From Pseudomonas iranensis (GTDB taxonomy: Bacteria > Pseudomonadota > Gammaproteobacteria > Pseudomonadales > Pseudomonadaceae): a stretch of DNA of 64,000 nucleotides. The position numbers and the translations under genes are program-made. Under the pieces are notes generated by a model. The model worked only from the letters and a program-made list of their open reading frames with translations, did no database searches and was not told where the DNA came from. The stretch covers positions 6,009,515 through 6,073,514 of the forward strand of contig NZ_CP077092.1 in the NCBI RefSeq assembly GCF_014268585.2, written 5' to 3'. Below, piece after piece: positions 27,968-36,960 of this stretch; position 1 is the first letter of the stretch, and every line of letters begins with the position of its first letter.

Positions 27968-29184
27968 GAAGCGCTGGTCGGGGTGCTGCTGACGTTCGAC
28001 GAAGCGGCTGGCGCTGGCGCAGTCGAAGGGGTCGAGTGAGTGGCGGACGACGGTGCCGACGCAGCTGGAGCAGCCGGGGTAGCGGCAGTGGCAGGCTTGG
28101 CTGCTGGAGCAGTAGCCGGTTTGGTCGCGGCTGGCTTGGCAGCTGCAGGCTTTTTCAGCGCTGGTTTTGCGGCTGGCTTGGCGGCCGGTTTTGCAGCAGC
28201 GGTCGCAGGCTTGGCAGCAGCGGGTTTCGCAGCTGGCTTGGCGGCCGGTTTCGCAGCGGTTTTTGCCGCAGGTTTTGCTGCCGATGTTGCGGCTGGTTTG
28301 GCAGCCGGTTTTACCGCCACTTTCGCAGCAGGTTTGGCGGCGGCCGGCTTGGCCGCAGTCTTGGCAGCAGGCTTCGCAGCGGCAGTCTTGGCAGCAGGCT
28401 TCGCAGCGGCAGTCTTGGCAGCAGGTTTTGCTGCTGGTTTCGCTGCTGCTTTGGCAGCAGGTTTGGCGGCTGCGGTTTTCGCCGGTGCAGCTTTGCTCGC
28501 GGCCGGTTTTGCAGCGGCTTTGGCAGGGGTGGCTTTCACTGCTGGCTTGGCTGCAGCAGGTTTGGCTGCGGTGGTTTTAGCCGCCGGTTTTGCCGCGCTC
28601 GCCGCCGGCTTCTTCGCTGCAGTTTTCGCCGCTGGTTTGGCAGCCGCTTTCACTGGCGCCTTGGCCGCTGGTTTGGCGGCGGTTTTCGCAACAGCAGGTT
28701 TCGCCGCAGCGGTCTTCGCCGGGGCTTTGCTTGCAGCAGGCTTGGCAGCAACTTTCTTCGCTGGTGCTGTTGCCGGTGTGGCCGAGCGCGACGACAGAAC
28801 TTTGCCCACTGCTTCCTGCACGCGGCCAACACCCTGGGCCAGTTTCAGGCTTTCCTGGGCATCGCGCTTGAGCTGCAGAATGTAGCTGCGGGTTTCGGAC
28901 TGACGATCTTTCAAAGCGTCCAACAGGTCTTCGAGTTCTTTCACGGCAGCCTTGGCTTTGTTCTGTGCCTTGGCTTTGCCGGCGGTGGCGGCGTCCTGCA
29001 ATTTGGTGCGCGATTTGTGCAGTTTTTCCTGCGCCTTGCCACGCTGTTTTTCCAGCTTGGCGAGCAGTTTTTCAGCATCAGCCAAGGCTTGCGAGCAAGC
29101 GTTTTCCAAATGCTCGAGCAGGCTGCCCGACAACTGTTGGAGTAAGTGCAACGGAGTATTTACAGGCTTCTTGGTGGCCGACAT
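27964..29184 (-). CDS. algP: AlgP, histone-like KPAA-repeat protein
   Basis: A 406-residue protein. The first 130 residues are a helical domain (LLQQLSGSLLEHLENACSQAL, coiled-coil rich in Lys/Glu). Residues about 135-370 are an almost pure array of KPAA/KTAA/AKPA tetrapeptides resembling the C-terminal tail of histone H1. The last 35 residues are Ala/Ser/Thr/Pro-rich. In P. aeruginosa AlgP (AlgR3) binds DNA and affects alginate gene expression. The start has a strong AGGAGGT. The repetitive DNA (about 28080-28780) is prone to slippage, so repeat number may differ between strains. Confidence 0.93.
   Translation of the reverse strand: MSATKKPVNTPLHLLQQLSGSLLEHLENACSQALADAEKLLAKLEKQRGKAQEKLHKSRTKLQDAATAGKAKAQNKAKAAVKELEDLLDALKDRQSETRSYILQLKRDAQESLKLAQGVGRVQEAVGKVLSSRSATPATAPAKKVAAKPAASKAPAKTAAAKPAVAKTAAKPAAKAPVKAAAKPAAKTAAKKPAASAAKPAAKTTAAKPAAAKPAVKATPAKAAAKPAASKAAPAKTAAAKPAAKAAAKPAAKPAAKTAAAKPAAKTAAAKPAAKTAAKPAAAKPAAKVAVKPAAKPAATSAAKPAAKTAAKPAAKPAAKPAAAKPATAAAKPAAKPAAKPALKKPAAAKPAATKPATAPAAKPATAATPAAPAASAPSSATHSTPSTAPAPAASSNVSSTPTSAS
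28080..28780 (-). repeat. In-gene tandem repeat coding for KPAA-type units
   Basis: About 12-bp imperfect units (GCNAAACCNGCNGC-like on the coding strand) are repeated through the middle of algP. A longer exact duplication, GCGGCAGTCTTGGCAGCAGG, occurs at about 28379-28423. Confidence 0.8.
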
Positions 29185-29376
29185 GGTTTACCTCCTGGCT
29201 GACGTGAGTGCGGCTCATACTAGACCTCTGCTGATACCGCCGCTAGGGCATGTTGACAGTATCTGCACCGTTGCGTTGCACCGAAGCCGAAATGTTCTGC
29301 GCGCGGGAAAAAGCAGTTCACCGATGCAGACGTTTGCACTGGCATAATCCCCCGCATCCCAGGTCGGAGAGTGCCC

Positions 29377-30042
29377 ATGTCGCGCTACTTTATTTTGTCC
29401 CTCTGCGTGTTTTTTTCGGCGGCGTATGCCGATGAAAAAAACACGGCGAACGATGCTCATGATCTGGCTTACAGCCTCGGTGCCAGCCTCGGCGAACGGC
29501 TGCGCCAAGAGGTGCCGCAGTTGCAGATCCAGGCGCTGATCGAAGGTCTGCAACAGGCGTATCAGGGCAAGCCGCTGGCGCTGAGTGAAGCGCGTATCGA
29601 ACAGATTCTGGCCGACCACGAATCGCGCAATGCCGAGCAGGCATCACTGCAATCGAGCGACGCGGCGATGGAAAACGAGCAACGCTTTCTCAGTGCGGAA
29701 AAAGCCAAACCGGGGGTGAAGGAACTGGCCGACGGCATCCTTCTGACTGAACTGGTTCCGGGCACTGGCGCCAAGGCCGGCCCGGACGGCAAAGTGCAGG
29801 TGCTGTATGTCGGCAAGCTGCCGGATGGCACCGTGTTCGATCAGAACACCCAGCCGCAATGGTTCAACCTCGACAGCGTGATCGCCGGTTGGCGCACCGC
29901 CTTGCAGAACATGCCGGTGGGGGCGAAATGGCGGCTGGTGATTCCATCGGATCAAGCCTATGGCTCCGACGGTGCCGGCGACCTGATCGCGCCGTTCACG
30001 CCTCTGGTTTTCGAAGTGGAATTGCGTGGCGCGACGAGCTGA
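29377..30042 (+). CDS. FKBP-type peptidyl-prolyl cis-trans isomerase
   Basis: A 221-residue protein with a signal peptide (MSRYFILSLCVFFSAAYA) and therefore periplasmic. The N-terminal dimerisation helices (ANDAHDLAYSLGASLGERL) precede a C-terminal FKBP domain (about 110-218) with VQVLYVGKLPDGTVFD, VIAGWRTALQNMPVGAKWRL and IPSDQAYG. This is the FkpA/Mip layout. The canonical aromatic active-site set is partly altered (for example QPQWFNLDSVI), as is common in the group. The start at the ATG 29377 was chosen over a GTG six nt upstream because of GGAGAG spacing. Confidence 0.9.
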   Translation: MSRYFILSLCVFFSAAYADEKNTANDAHDLAYSLGASLGERLRQEVPQLQIQALIEGLQQAYQGKPLALSEARIEQILADHESRNAEQASLQSSDAAMENEQRFLSAEKAKPGVKELADGILLTELVPGTGAKAGPDGKVQVLYVGKLPDGTVFDQNTQPQWFNLDSVIAGWRTALQNMPVGAKWRLVIPSDQAYGSDGAGDLIAPFTPLVFEVELRGATS

Positions 30043-30050
30043 TCAGGCAT

Positions 30051-30086
30051 AAAAAAACGGTGCGCTTTCGGGCGCACCGTTTTTTC
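30051..30086. terminator. Bidirectional intrinsic terminator between FKBP and rsd genes
   Basis: AAAAAAACGGTGCGC pairs with GCGCACCGTTTTTT around a TTTCGG loop, between two convergent genes. Confidence 0.9.
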
Positions 30087-30100
30087 ATGAAGGACGTGGA

Positions 30101-30559
30101 TCAGGCCTGAACCGGATCTTCTTCCTTGTGTGCCGTGTGCAGCACTTCGATCAGGCAGTCTTCAAGTTCGAAGCGCTCATGCAGCAAGCCGCCCAATTCC
30201 TTGAATTTCTCCGCAACGCATTTGCCTTCATCGCACAGATCATTGAACGCGAGCAGCTTCTCGGTAATGACGTCGATGCGCGGGTAGATGGTCTCGGCGA
30301 GTTCCAGACCGCGCTTGTCGTTAAACGCCTTGGCTTCGCCAGTCAGCTGTTCATAGATTTCGAAGTGCCCCGCCGATACGTAATCGACCAGCACGCCGCA
30401 GAATTCCTGCAAAGGCTTGCGGCTCTCGGACAGCGACTCAGGCTGCGCACCGAGCTTGTCGTAGGCGCCGATCAGCTCTTCACGCTCCTGCAACCAGCGG
30501 TCGATCAGCAGATGAACCCCACCCCAACGTTCCTGAGCATTCTGACAACTTTCGAGCAT
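30101..30559 (-). CDS. algQ: Rsd/AlgQ, sigma-70-binding regulator
   Basis: A 152-residue helical protein matching AlgQ/Rsd, which binds region 4 of sigma-70 and frees RNA polymerase for alternative sigma factors. The start [23 protein letters not shown] is at 30559 with GAGAGA upstream; an extension to 30586 is unlikely. In P. aeruginosa AlgQ affects alginate, pyoverdine and virulence genes. Its position in the algP-FKBP-algQ-dsbB order is conserved. Confidence 0.93.
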   Translation of the reverse strand: MLESCQNAQERWGGVHLLIDRWLQEREELIGAYDKLGAQPESLSESRKPLQEFCGVLVDYVSAGHFEIYEQLTGEAKAFNDKRGLELAETIYPRIDVITEKLLAFNDLCDEGKCVAEKFKELGGLLHERFELEDCLIEVLHTAHKEEDPVQA

Positions 30560-30740
30560 GGCGATCTCTCTTCCCTTGTGGGTCATGCTGCTCTACACCC
30601 GCGCCCCTGTTGTGATTTGACTGGTGGACGATCGGGCAGAGCGTCATCGAGCAACATAAATCCAATGACACGTGCCGGCCAGATTATGCCCGCACGCCTA
30701 TGGCTTCAAGGTACGCAGGAGATAAAGTTCATACAAGTGT

Positions 30741-31292
30741 TTAATCCCTGACCAGCAGGTGGTGCGACGCTTCGTCGCTGACCGGTTGTTGCAGAGCGCC
30801 CCAGATCAGACGCAACAACTGATAAACCGCAAGGATCGACACCCCGACAAAAAACAGCAGGCTCCATTCCGGGATGCTCAGATCGAACAGTGTCCAGGAG
30901 ATGTCCGCACAATCGGCGCCGCCGTTGAACATCCGTTGCAAGGCGCAGATCCACGGCAGGTCGCTGAACAGTGACTCCACGGTTGGCGTGCATTTGACCA
31001 GTTGCAGCATCGAGTCACTCTGGATCAACACCTGCCGCCACGCAGCGGTGGTACCACCCAGACTGGCGCCGAGTGCAAACAGCCAGTACCACCATAAGCC
31101 AACGCGCCGAGGGCCATGCACCGCCGCCACGCCGCAGCCGATGCACAGCAATGTGAGGAACAATCGCTGCACCAGGCACAGACTGCAAGGCGTCAGGCCG
31201 ACCGCATATTCGAGGTAATAGGAAGCTCCCAGAGCAAAGGCCCCCGCAATGAAAGCCATGAAGAACAAGGAGCGTGAGCAGGCCAACGACAT
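30741..31292 (-). CDS. dsbB: Disulfide bond formation protein B (DsbB/DsbH)
   Basis: A 183-residue inner-membrane protein with four membrane segments. It re-oxidises DsbA and passes electrons to quinone. The first redox pair is CSLC (near 36-39) after the YLEYAVGLTP loop. The second periplasmic loop holds KC...IC...DC near residues 100-128, which includes the second redox pair. It corresponds to the second DsbB paralogue (DsbH) located in this neighbourhood in P. aeruginosa. Confidence 0.92.
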   Translation of the reverse strand: MSLACSRSLFFMAFIAGAFALGASYYLEYAVGLTPCSLCLVQRLFLTLLCIGCGVAAVHGPRRVGLWWYWLFALGASLGGTTAAWRQVLIQSDSMLQLVKCTPTVESLFSDLPWICALQRMFNGGADCADISWTLFDLSIPEWSLLFFVGVSILAVYQLLRLIWGALQQPVSDEASHHLLVRD

Positions 31293-31508
31293 GGCTTTTC
31301 CGTAACAGTAGAGACAGACGGTTACGGTAGAGGAAAGCGTGTCAGCCTTTCAAGGCAAGGGCCTGCCGACAGTTCACCGCAGGTGTAGGGAAAACCCGAC
31401 AGGCTCGATAGGAAACGGTGAAGCGCTCTGTAGGACTTTGTCTCTGGAGCGCAAAGAAGGGGAATTTTCGGTCATCAAAGTTCACGAGGGAGCATCCTCC
31501 CCCGCCCT
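31293..31508. other. Gap between dsbB and hemY without a recognised gene
   Basis: 216 nt. It holds a small GGGAGGATGCTCCC hairpin near 31481-31496 just after the hemY stop but no T run, and the probable promoter region of dsbB. No conserved RNA was recognised. Confidence 0.5.
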
Positions 31509-32747
31509 TCAGACCTTTGCCGCAACCGGTAAAGGCGCCGCCAGCAGACGCTCGTCCAGCAGCCCCAGACCTTCCTGGAACAACTGATTGCTGCGCTCGG
31601 TATCGCCAAGCTGTGCAAGCAGACGGGCCAACTCCGCACAGGTCTCCGGATTGCGCTGCACGCGCAAACTGCTCTCCAGATAGTCGCGAGCCTTGCCCCA
31701 CAGGCTGGTTTGCAGACACAAGCGCCCGAGGGTCAGCAACAGACTCGGATCGGCCGGGTGCTCCTTGAGCCAGCCTTCAGCATTCTGCAACTGACGCGCA
31801 GGATCACTGCCACGAACCAGACCATAAAGCCGCGCCAGATGGCTGTCGTACTTGCGTTTGAGCGCTGTGCGCAGCACTTCTTCGGCTTCGACCTGAGCGC
31901 CCAACTGGCGCAGTTGCTCGGCATAGGCCAGCACCAAAGGTGCTTCCTGACGCTGCGCCGAAGTCAGCTGTTCCCACGCCCGCTTGAGCGATTGCAGACC
32001 CACCGTACCGTCTTCTTCGCGATGCGCTGCCAAGGACAGGTTCTCACCCCAGGCGCGACGCTCGAGTTCAGCCAGTTCCGCCGGCGGCAGGACCTTGTCC
32101 TTGCGCAGCTCCGGCAGCAGACGAATCACCGCCGGCCATTCGCCACGCTGCTGATGCAGACGTTGCAATTGACGCAATGTCTGCGCGCTGCGCGGATGCC
32201 GTTCATGCATTGCCTGCAAGGTCACCAGCGCACCGTCGGTGTCGCCACGATCGGTTTGCAGTTGCGCGTGACTGAGGGCGATCGCCAATTCAGCTTGCGG
32301 CTGACGCTCCAGCGCGCGTTCGAGCAAACGATCACTTTCTTCGTACTGACCTTGCTCGTTCGCCGCACGGGCGGCGCCGAGGTAATACAGCAGTGGCTGA
32401 CGCTCGGCTTCCGCTGCGCGGGTCAAATGCCGCTGCGCGCTGGCCCAGCGACCTTCAGCCAGATCCAGTTGGCCGTGCTCGATCGCCACTTGCACGCGGC
32501 GGCTGCGATTGCGCCGCGACCACGGATTGACCACGCCGGTGGAGGTCATCACCAGCTCGACCAGCACCTTGATGCCCCAGAACAGCAGCCACAGCACCGC
32601 GATCACCGCCAGGGTCGCCCACAGGCTCGATTCGTAGCGGAAGCTCTTGTACGCCACCAGCACGTAACCGGAATGCTCGGCAATCGCCAGGCCCAGCGCT
32701 GCCGTCGCGGCGATGACCAGAAACACGATTACATAGAGGCGCTTCAT
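31509..32747 (-). CDS. hemY: HemY, TPR-containing haem biosynthesis-associated protein
   Basis: A 412-residue inner-membrane protein: two N-terminal membrane helices (1-60, with LWLLFWGIKVLVELV), a basic stop-transfer NPWSRRNRSRRV, then TPR repeats to the end. It belongs to the proteobacterial HemY_N family; its exact function in haem biosynthesis is unresolved, and it is not the Bacillus protoporphyrinogen oxidase of the same name. Its start overlaps the HemDX stop by 4 nt (ATGA), completing a coupled hemC-hemDX-hemY operon. Confidence 0.92.
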   Translation of the reverse strand: MKRLYVIVFLVIAATAALGLAIAEHSGYVLVAYKSFRYESSLWATLAVIAVLWLLFWGIKVLVELVMTSTGVVNPWSRRNRSRRVQVAIEHGQLDLAEGRWASAQRHLTRAAEAERQPLLYYLGAARAANEQGQYEESDRLLERALERQPQAELAIALSHAQLQTDRGDTDGALVTLQAMHERHPRSAQTLRQLQRLHQQRGEWPAVIRLLPELRKDKVLPPAELAELERRAWGENLSLAAHREEDGTVGLQSLKRAWEQLTSAQRQEAPLVLAYAEQLRQLGAQVEAEEVLRTALKRKYDSHLARLYGLVRGSDPARQLQNAEGWLKEHPADPSLLLTLGRLCLQTSLWGKARDYLESSLRVQRNPETCAELARLLAQLGDTERSNQLFQEGLGLLDERLLAAPLPVAAKV

Positions 32748-34669
32748 GGGGTCGCCTCCTGCGCAGCATTGGCGGCAGGCTTGGCGAACGGTTTCACCGA
32801 TTCCTCGGCATTGACGTTACGTCGCTCCAGATACCCCTGCACCGCACTCAAGGTGCCGGCCAGATCCGGCGTCTTGACGGTGACCGGTTCCTTGCTCAGC
32901 TCGGCGACCTGTTCCAGCATGACTTTGCTTTGCGGATTGTCCGGGTTGAAATTGCCCTTGAGCACATCGCGTGCCTCGGCCAGCGCCTGGGTGTACACCG
33001 CCGCCTGACCGTTGAGCGCGGCCCACTGCGCCTGCTCCAGCGCCAGGCTCAGGGCCAGGCGCACCTGGCTCAGGCTCTGTCCGGCCAGCAACGGTTTAAC
33101 ATTTTTGTCAGCGTTGAAGTCGATGCGGATATAGCGCGACACCTTGTCCCACCACTGCGCCCAGCGACTGGCGCCATCGCCATCGGCGGTCAGGCCCAGC
33201 AATGACTCGCCGCGATCCTTGTACTCCGGCGCCAGCTCCGTGAGGTCGATGACCTGATCGCGCAGCGCGCCGAGACGCAGGAACAGCCCGGTGCGATCCG
33301 GCTGTTCGGTGCTGCGCAGGGCAACCAGGGTTTTCGCCACTTGCTCGCGCGCGGCGAAGGAGCCCGGATCGTTCTGTTCACGGAGAATCTCATCGGCGCC
33401 TTGCACCAATGCCTGGGCGCTGCTGATGTCCTGCAACGCTGAAAGGCGCAGGCTGGCCAGACGCAGCAAGTGTTCGGCCTCGGCCAGACGCCAGTCCTTG
33501 CGGCTGGCGCCGAGGACGGTTTCCAGACGTTGATTGAGGCGCTGCTGATCGCCCTGCAATTGCGTCACCAGACGCTGGCGTTCGGCGAGTTCGTCAGCAC
33601 CGGGCAACTGCGCCAGACGCTCGGTCAGACGCTGTTCGTTGAGCTTCAGACTCTGCGCCTGATCGTTCAACGCCTGCACCTGACTCGACTGTTGCTGCGT
33701 GTTGTTCTGCAGGTGGCGCACCTGCCAGACACCCCAGCCACCGATGGCGACACCGGCGGCACCGAGCAGCAAGGCGACAATCGCCAGTCCATTGCCTCGG
33801 CGCGGCTCTTTGGCCGGTGGTGGAGTTTCAACCTGGGCATCGAGCGCAGGCTGGACGTCATCTTTTGGCAAGGCTGTTTCGCTCACGTATCCATCCTTTG
33901 CATTAGAAAACGGCACGGGACATTCCCGTAACGCCGTCAGCAAAGCCGCGGCACTTGCGCCGCGGCAATCCACAACTGTTTGAGCCCCGGCGGCACGTGC
34001 CAGCTCGGCGACCCTCGGGCTTGGAACAAACAACGGCAACTGCGCAATCTTCGGCCAGGCATCGCCGGCCATCTGCCGCAGGTGCTCGAAACCCTGTCCA
34101 CTGCTGACCACCAGCCCGTTCAAGCGTTCCGCTTCGATCCGCCGTGGCAGCTCGTTTGACGGGTAGGCTGGCAGATCGCGGCGATACAACTCCAGATACT
34201 CGACACTAGCACCAAGCGCGCGCAGGCGCTCGGCGAGCAGTTCACGACCGCCCTCGCCGCGCAGGATCATCACCTGCGCGCCGGACTGGTCGAGCGCCTC
34301 GCGCAGACGCGGCAATTGCAGCAAGGCTTCACTGTCATCGCCGTCAGCCGGGAAGCTGACATCGAGACCATGCTCACGAAGAATGCCTGCGGTCGCCGCG
34401 CCGACGCTGAACCACGGCATGCTCAATGGCGCTGGGCCTTCGGACTGGAGCAGATCCACCGCGATCCGTGCCGCCGGTTTGCTGACCACAATCACCGCGC
34501 TGCAAGCGGGCAATCGCGAAATCGCTTGGCGAATAGTGTCAGAGAGCGGCAGCGGAACAATGTCCAAAAGCGGCAGGCAACTGCTGAAAATCCCGTGCCC
34601 GGCCAACTGTTCGGCCAGCGCCGTGCAGTCATCCGCAGGGCGCGTCAGCAGCAGGCGCCAGGCCGTCAC
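32744..34669 (-). CDS. hemD: Fused uroporphyrinogen-III synthase HemD / membrane protein HemX
   Basis: A 641-residue fused protein. Residues 1-250 are HemD ([50 protein letters not shown]), which closes and inverts hydroxymethylbilane into uroporphyrinogen III. From residue 262 the sequence is HemX: a cytoplasmic lead, one membrane helix ([22 protein letters not shown]) and a long periplasmic coiled coil of unknown role. In most relatives these are two genes. Here a GTG at 33886 with AAAGGATGG upstream could still start a separate 380-residue HemX. The fused frame starts with a GTG overlapping the hemC stop. Confidence 0.88.
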   Translation of the reverse strand: MTAWRLLLTRPADDCTALAEQLAGHGIFSSCLPLLDIVPLPLSDTIRQAISRLPACSAVIVVSKPAARIAVDLLQSEGPAPLSMPWFSVGAATAGILREHGLDVSFPADGDDSEALLQLPRLREALDQSGAQVMILRGEGGRELLAERLRALGASVEYLELYRRDLPAYPSNELPRRIEAERLNGLVVSSGQGFEHLRQMAGDAWPKIAQLPLFVPSPRVAELARAAGAQTVVDCRGASAAALLTALRECPVPFSNAKDGYVSETALPKDDVQPALDAQVETPPPAKEPRRGNGLAIVALLLGAAGVAIGGWGVWQVRHLQNNTQQQSSQVQALNDQAQSLKLNEQRLTERLAQLPGADELAERQRLVTQLQGDQQRLNQRLETVLGASRKDWRLAEAEHLLRLASLRLSALQDISSAQALVQGADEILREQNDPGSFAAREQVAKTLVALRSTEQPDRTGLFLRLGALRDQVIDLTELAPEYKDRGESLLGLTADGDGASRWAQWWDKVSRYIRIDFNADKNVKPLLAGQSLSQVRLALSLALEQAQWAALNGQAAVYTQALAEARDVLKGNFNPDNPQSKVMLEQVAELSKEPVTVKTPDLAGTLSAVQGYLERRNVNAEESVKPFAKPAANAAQEATP

Positions 34670-35607
34670 TCGTGCCCCGCCTCGCCGTACACCGCTTTGA
34701 GAATGTCGTCGGCGCCTTGCTTGAGCAGGTCTTCAGCGACCTGCACACCCAAGATTTCCGCGTCGGCACGCGGCGCCCGGGCTTCGGCACTGAGCAGCTT
34801 GCCACCACTCGGCTCGCCGACCAGACCGCGCAACCACAACTGCTCGCCTTCAAGCACGGCGTAACAGGCGATCGGCACTTGGCAGCCGCCGTTCAAATGT
34901 TTGTTGAGGGCGCGTTCGGCGTTCACCCGCGAAGCGGTATCGGCGTGATGCAAAGGCGCGAGCAAGGCGTGGATTTCGTGGTCGGCGCTGCGGCATTCGA
35001 TGCCGACCGCGCCCTGGCCACCGGCCGGCAGGCTGTCATCGACACTGATCGCCGATGTGATGCGCTCCTCGAAACCCAGGCGGATCAGACCGGCCGCGGC
35101 GAGGATGATCGCGTCGTACTCGCCGGCGTCGAGCTTGGCCAAACGGGTGTTGACGTTGCCGCGCAGGAAACGAATTTGCAGGTCCGGGCGACGCGCCAGC
35201 AATTGCGTTTGCCGACGCAGGCTCGAAGTGCCGACGATGGCCCCGGCAGGCAGCGCTTCAAGACTGGCGTAGGTGTTGGAGACGAAAGCATCGCGCGGAT
35301 CTTCGCGCTCGCAGATACAGAACAGGCCCAGCCCTTGCGGGAAATCCATCGGCACGTCTTTCATCGAATGCACGGCGATGTCGGCCTGGTTTTCCAGCAG
35401 CGCGGTTTCCAGTTCCTTGACGAACAGACCCTTGCCGCCGATCTTCGACAGTGGCGAGTCGAGCAGCTTGTCGCCGCGACTGACCATGGGCACCAGCGTC
35501 ACCAGCAGGCCCGGGTGGGCCGCCTCGAGACGGGCTTTGACGTATTCGGCCTGCCAGAGGGCCAGCGCACTTTTACGGGTGGCGATGCGGATTTCGCGAG
35601 GGGACAT
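34666..35607 (-). CDS. hemC: Hydroxymethylbilane synthase (porphobilinogen deaminase)
   Basis: A 313-residue cytoplasmic enzyme polymerising four porphobilinogens. The dipyrromethane cofactor attachment Cys is C242 in [13 protein letters not shown]. The start [18 protein letters not shown] and the catalytic Asp region [16 protein letters not shown] (74-86) are intact. It is the first gene of the hemC-hemDX-hemY operon, 137 nt after algR, with which it shares direction. Confidence 0.96.
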   Translation of the reverse strand: MSPREIRIATRKSALALWQAEYVKARLEAAHPGLLVTLVPMVSRGDKLLDSPLSKIGGKGLFVKELETALLENQADIAVHSMKDVPMDFPQGLGLFCICEREDPRDAFVSNTYASLEALPAGAIVGTSSLRRQTQLLARRPDLQIRFLRGNVNTRLAKLDAGEYDAIILAAAGLIRLGFEERITSAISVDDSLPAGGQGAVGIECRSADHEIHALLAPLHHADTASRVNAERALNKHLNGGCQVPIACYAVLEGEQLWLRGLVGEPSGGKLLSAEARAPRADAEILGVQVAEDLLKQGADDILKAVYGEAGHE

Positions 35608-35721
35608 GGAACAATCCGTACTGAATAGATACGGCGGATAATAACAGCTCAGTCAATTCCACTTTGACCTGAATCAGAACCGGCGTGCCCTCCCTGGCCA
35701 GCCATGCCGGATAAAAGAACT

Positions 35722-35745
35722 CGAAAAGCCCGGTGAGGACCGGGT
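35722..35745 (-). terminator. Possible weak terminator after algR
   Basis: On the minus strand CCCGGT-CCTC-ACCGGG is followed by CTTTTCGAG, immediately after the algR stop. The T run is short, so read-through to hemC is likely. Confidence 0.5.
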
Positions 35746-36491
35746 CAAAGCCCCTGCATCATCTTGCGCACACCGGCAACATGCCGCCGGCTGACAATCA
35801 GTGCATCGCCATTGAGGCCTTTGAGGAACAACTGGAAATGTCCCAGTGGTGTGCGTTGCAATCGCTCGATGCGATCACGAGCGACCAGCGCATTGCGGTG
35901 GATACGCACAAAGCGTTCGCCGAATTCGTCTTCAAGGGCTTTGAGGGGTTCGTCGAGCAGCACCTCGCCGGCTTCGTGACGCAGGGTCACGTATTTGTGG
36001 TCGGCGATGAAGTAGACCACCTGATCCAGCGGAATCAGCTCGATGCCTTTACGGGTGCGTGCGCTGATGTGGCTGCGTGGGCCGTTGCCACTTTCGGCAG
36101 CGGGACGGGTCAGGGCCGAGAGTTGCGCCCGGTTGGGACGTTCAGCCCGCTTCAGGGCTTCATTCAAGTGTTCGGTTCGCACAGGTTTCACCACATAGCC
36201 CACGGCGCTGGCCTGCAGGGCTTCCACGGCAAATTCATCGGGACTGGTGCAAAACACCACGGCCGGCGGCGTCTCTCGTTCGCACAGTCGGGCAGCAACC
36301 TGCAGGCCATCGAGGCCCGGCATGCGGATATCGAGCAGCACGATATCCGGCTTGTGGCTGTCGATCAGCGCTAACGCCTCCTCGCCATTCGTGGCACTGG
36401 GCTCCAGGACTGTGTAACCCTCGAGCTCGCTCACCATACGGCTTAGGCGCTCGCGAGCCAGGGGTTCGTCATCAACGATCAGGACATTCAT
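35745..36491 (-). CDS. algR: AlgR, LytTR-family response regulator
   Basis: A 248-residue response regulator. The receiver domain (1-120) has DDEP (7-10) and the phosphorylation site D54 in VLLDIRMPG. The LytTR DNA-binding domain covers about 140-245 (GIELIPLDQVVYFIADHKYVTL, FVRIHRNALVARDRI). In P. aeruginosa AlgR controls alginate, twitching and virulence genes together with the sensor AlgZ/FimS encoded just upstream. Here that sensor is only a remnant (36488-36643) and the algR start still overlaps its stop (ATGA). AlgR must therefore be phosphorylated by another donor or work unphosphorylated (inference). Confidence 0.95.
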   Translation of the reverse strand: MNVLIVDDEPLARERLSRMVSELEGYTVLEPSATNGEEALALIDSHKPDIVLLDIRMPGLDGLQVAARLCERETPPAVVFCTSPDEFAVEALQASAVGYVVKPVRTEHLNEALKRAERPNRAQLSALTRPAAESGNGPRSHISARTRKGIELIPLDQVVYFIADHKYVTLRHEAGEVLLDEPLKALEDEFGERFVRIHRNALVARDRIERLQRTPLGHFQLFLKGLNGDALIVSRRHVAGVRKMMQGL

Positions 36492-36643
36492 ATTGCGCTG
36501 GATTCCTGCGTGAGTCTCGCACAAGGATAGCGTAGACAGGTGTAGTGACCTCCGTCACCGCGATCCACGCTAAGACTAGCCCGAGCGCCAAAAAGTGCCG
36601 TACGTCGGCCAGCAATATTTGCCAGCGTCCGGGTCGTACCGCT
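36488..36643 (-). pseudogene. algZ: Remnant of the sensor kinase gene algZ/fimS
   Basis: About 50 codons in frame on the minus strand end in LANIAGRRTALFGARASLSV and then a DGGHYTCLRYPCARL segment. This pattern fits the last part of a LytS/AlgZ-type histidine kinase ATPase domain (usual form LANIRERL...FG...L...G..Y...R.P). The reading frame stops in TGA overlapping the algR ATG, as expected for an operon partner. Upstream of about 36650 no kinase sequence can be followed, and only 470 nt separate algR from argH, too short for a full kinase of about 350 residues. The identification is by pattern, not by alignment. Confidence 0.6.
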
Positions 36644-36960
36644 CGGAGCCCAGTGTTTCCTGCGTTTCTCACGGTGGGTGACCGTTGTACAACTCACCCG
36701 CCCCCTCTTCTTATAGCCAGTGGCCGGACCTTTGCATGATCCGCATTCGCACCGACCCTTATGTCCACTGTAGACGTTCGTCGGAACGATATTGCTCAAT
36801 CAAAAAATATCCTTTTGTAAATTCCTTGCAGACCGCGCCGGACATGTCTGACACATCCGCGAAAAAACGTATCGACCGGTGTCAGCGACAGGATTGGCAA
36901 CCCTGTTATTATCCGCGCCAGCGTTTCACGCCATTTCTTCAAGCCGATACGAGCGAATTC
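36644..36960. other. Gap between the algZ remnant and argH
   Basis: 317 nt with several short frames but no recognised gene. It presumably contains the argH promoter and that of algR. Confidence 0.5.

Noticed and set aside
28040-28885. Ala/Gly-rich plus-strand frame opposite algP
   Set aside because: Mirror of the KPAA repeats; the minus strand has a strong ribosome-binding site and known homologue.
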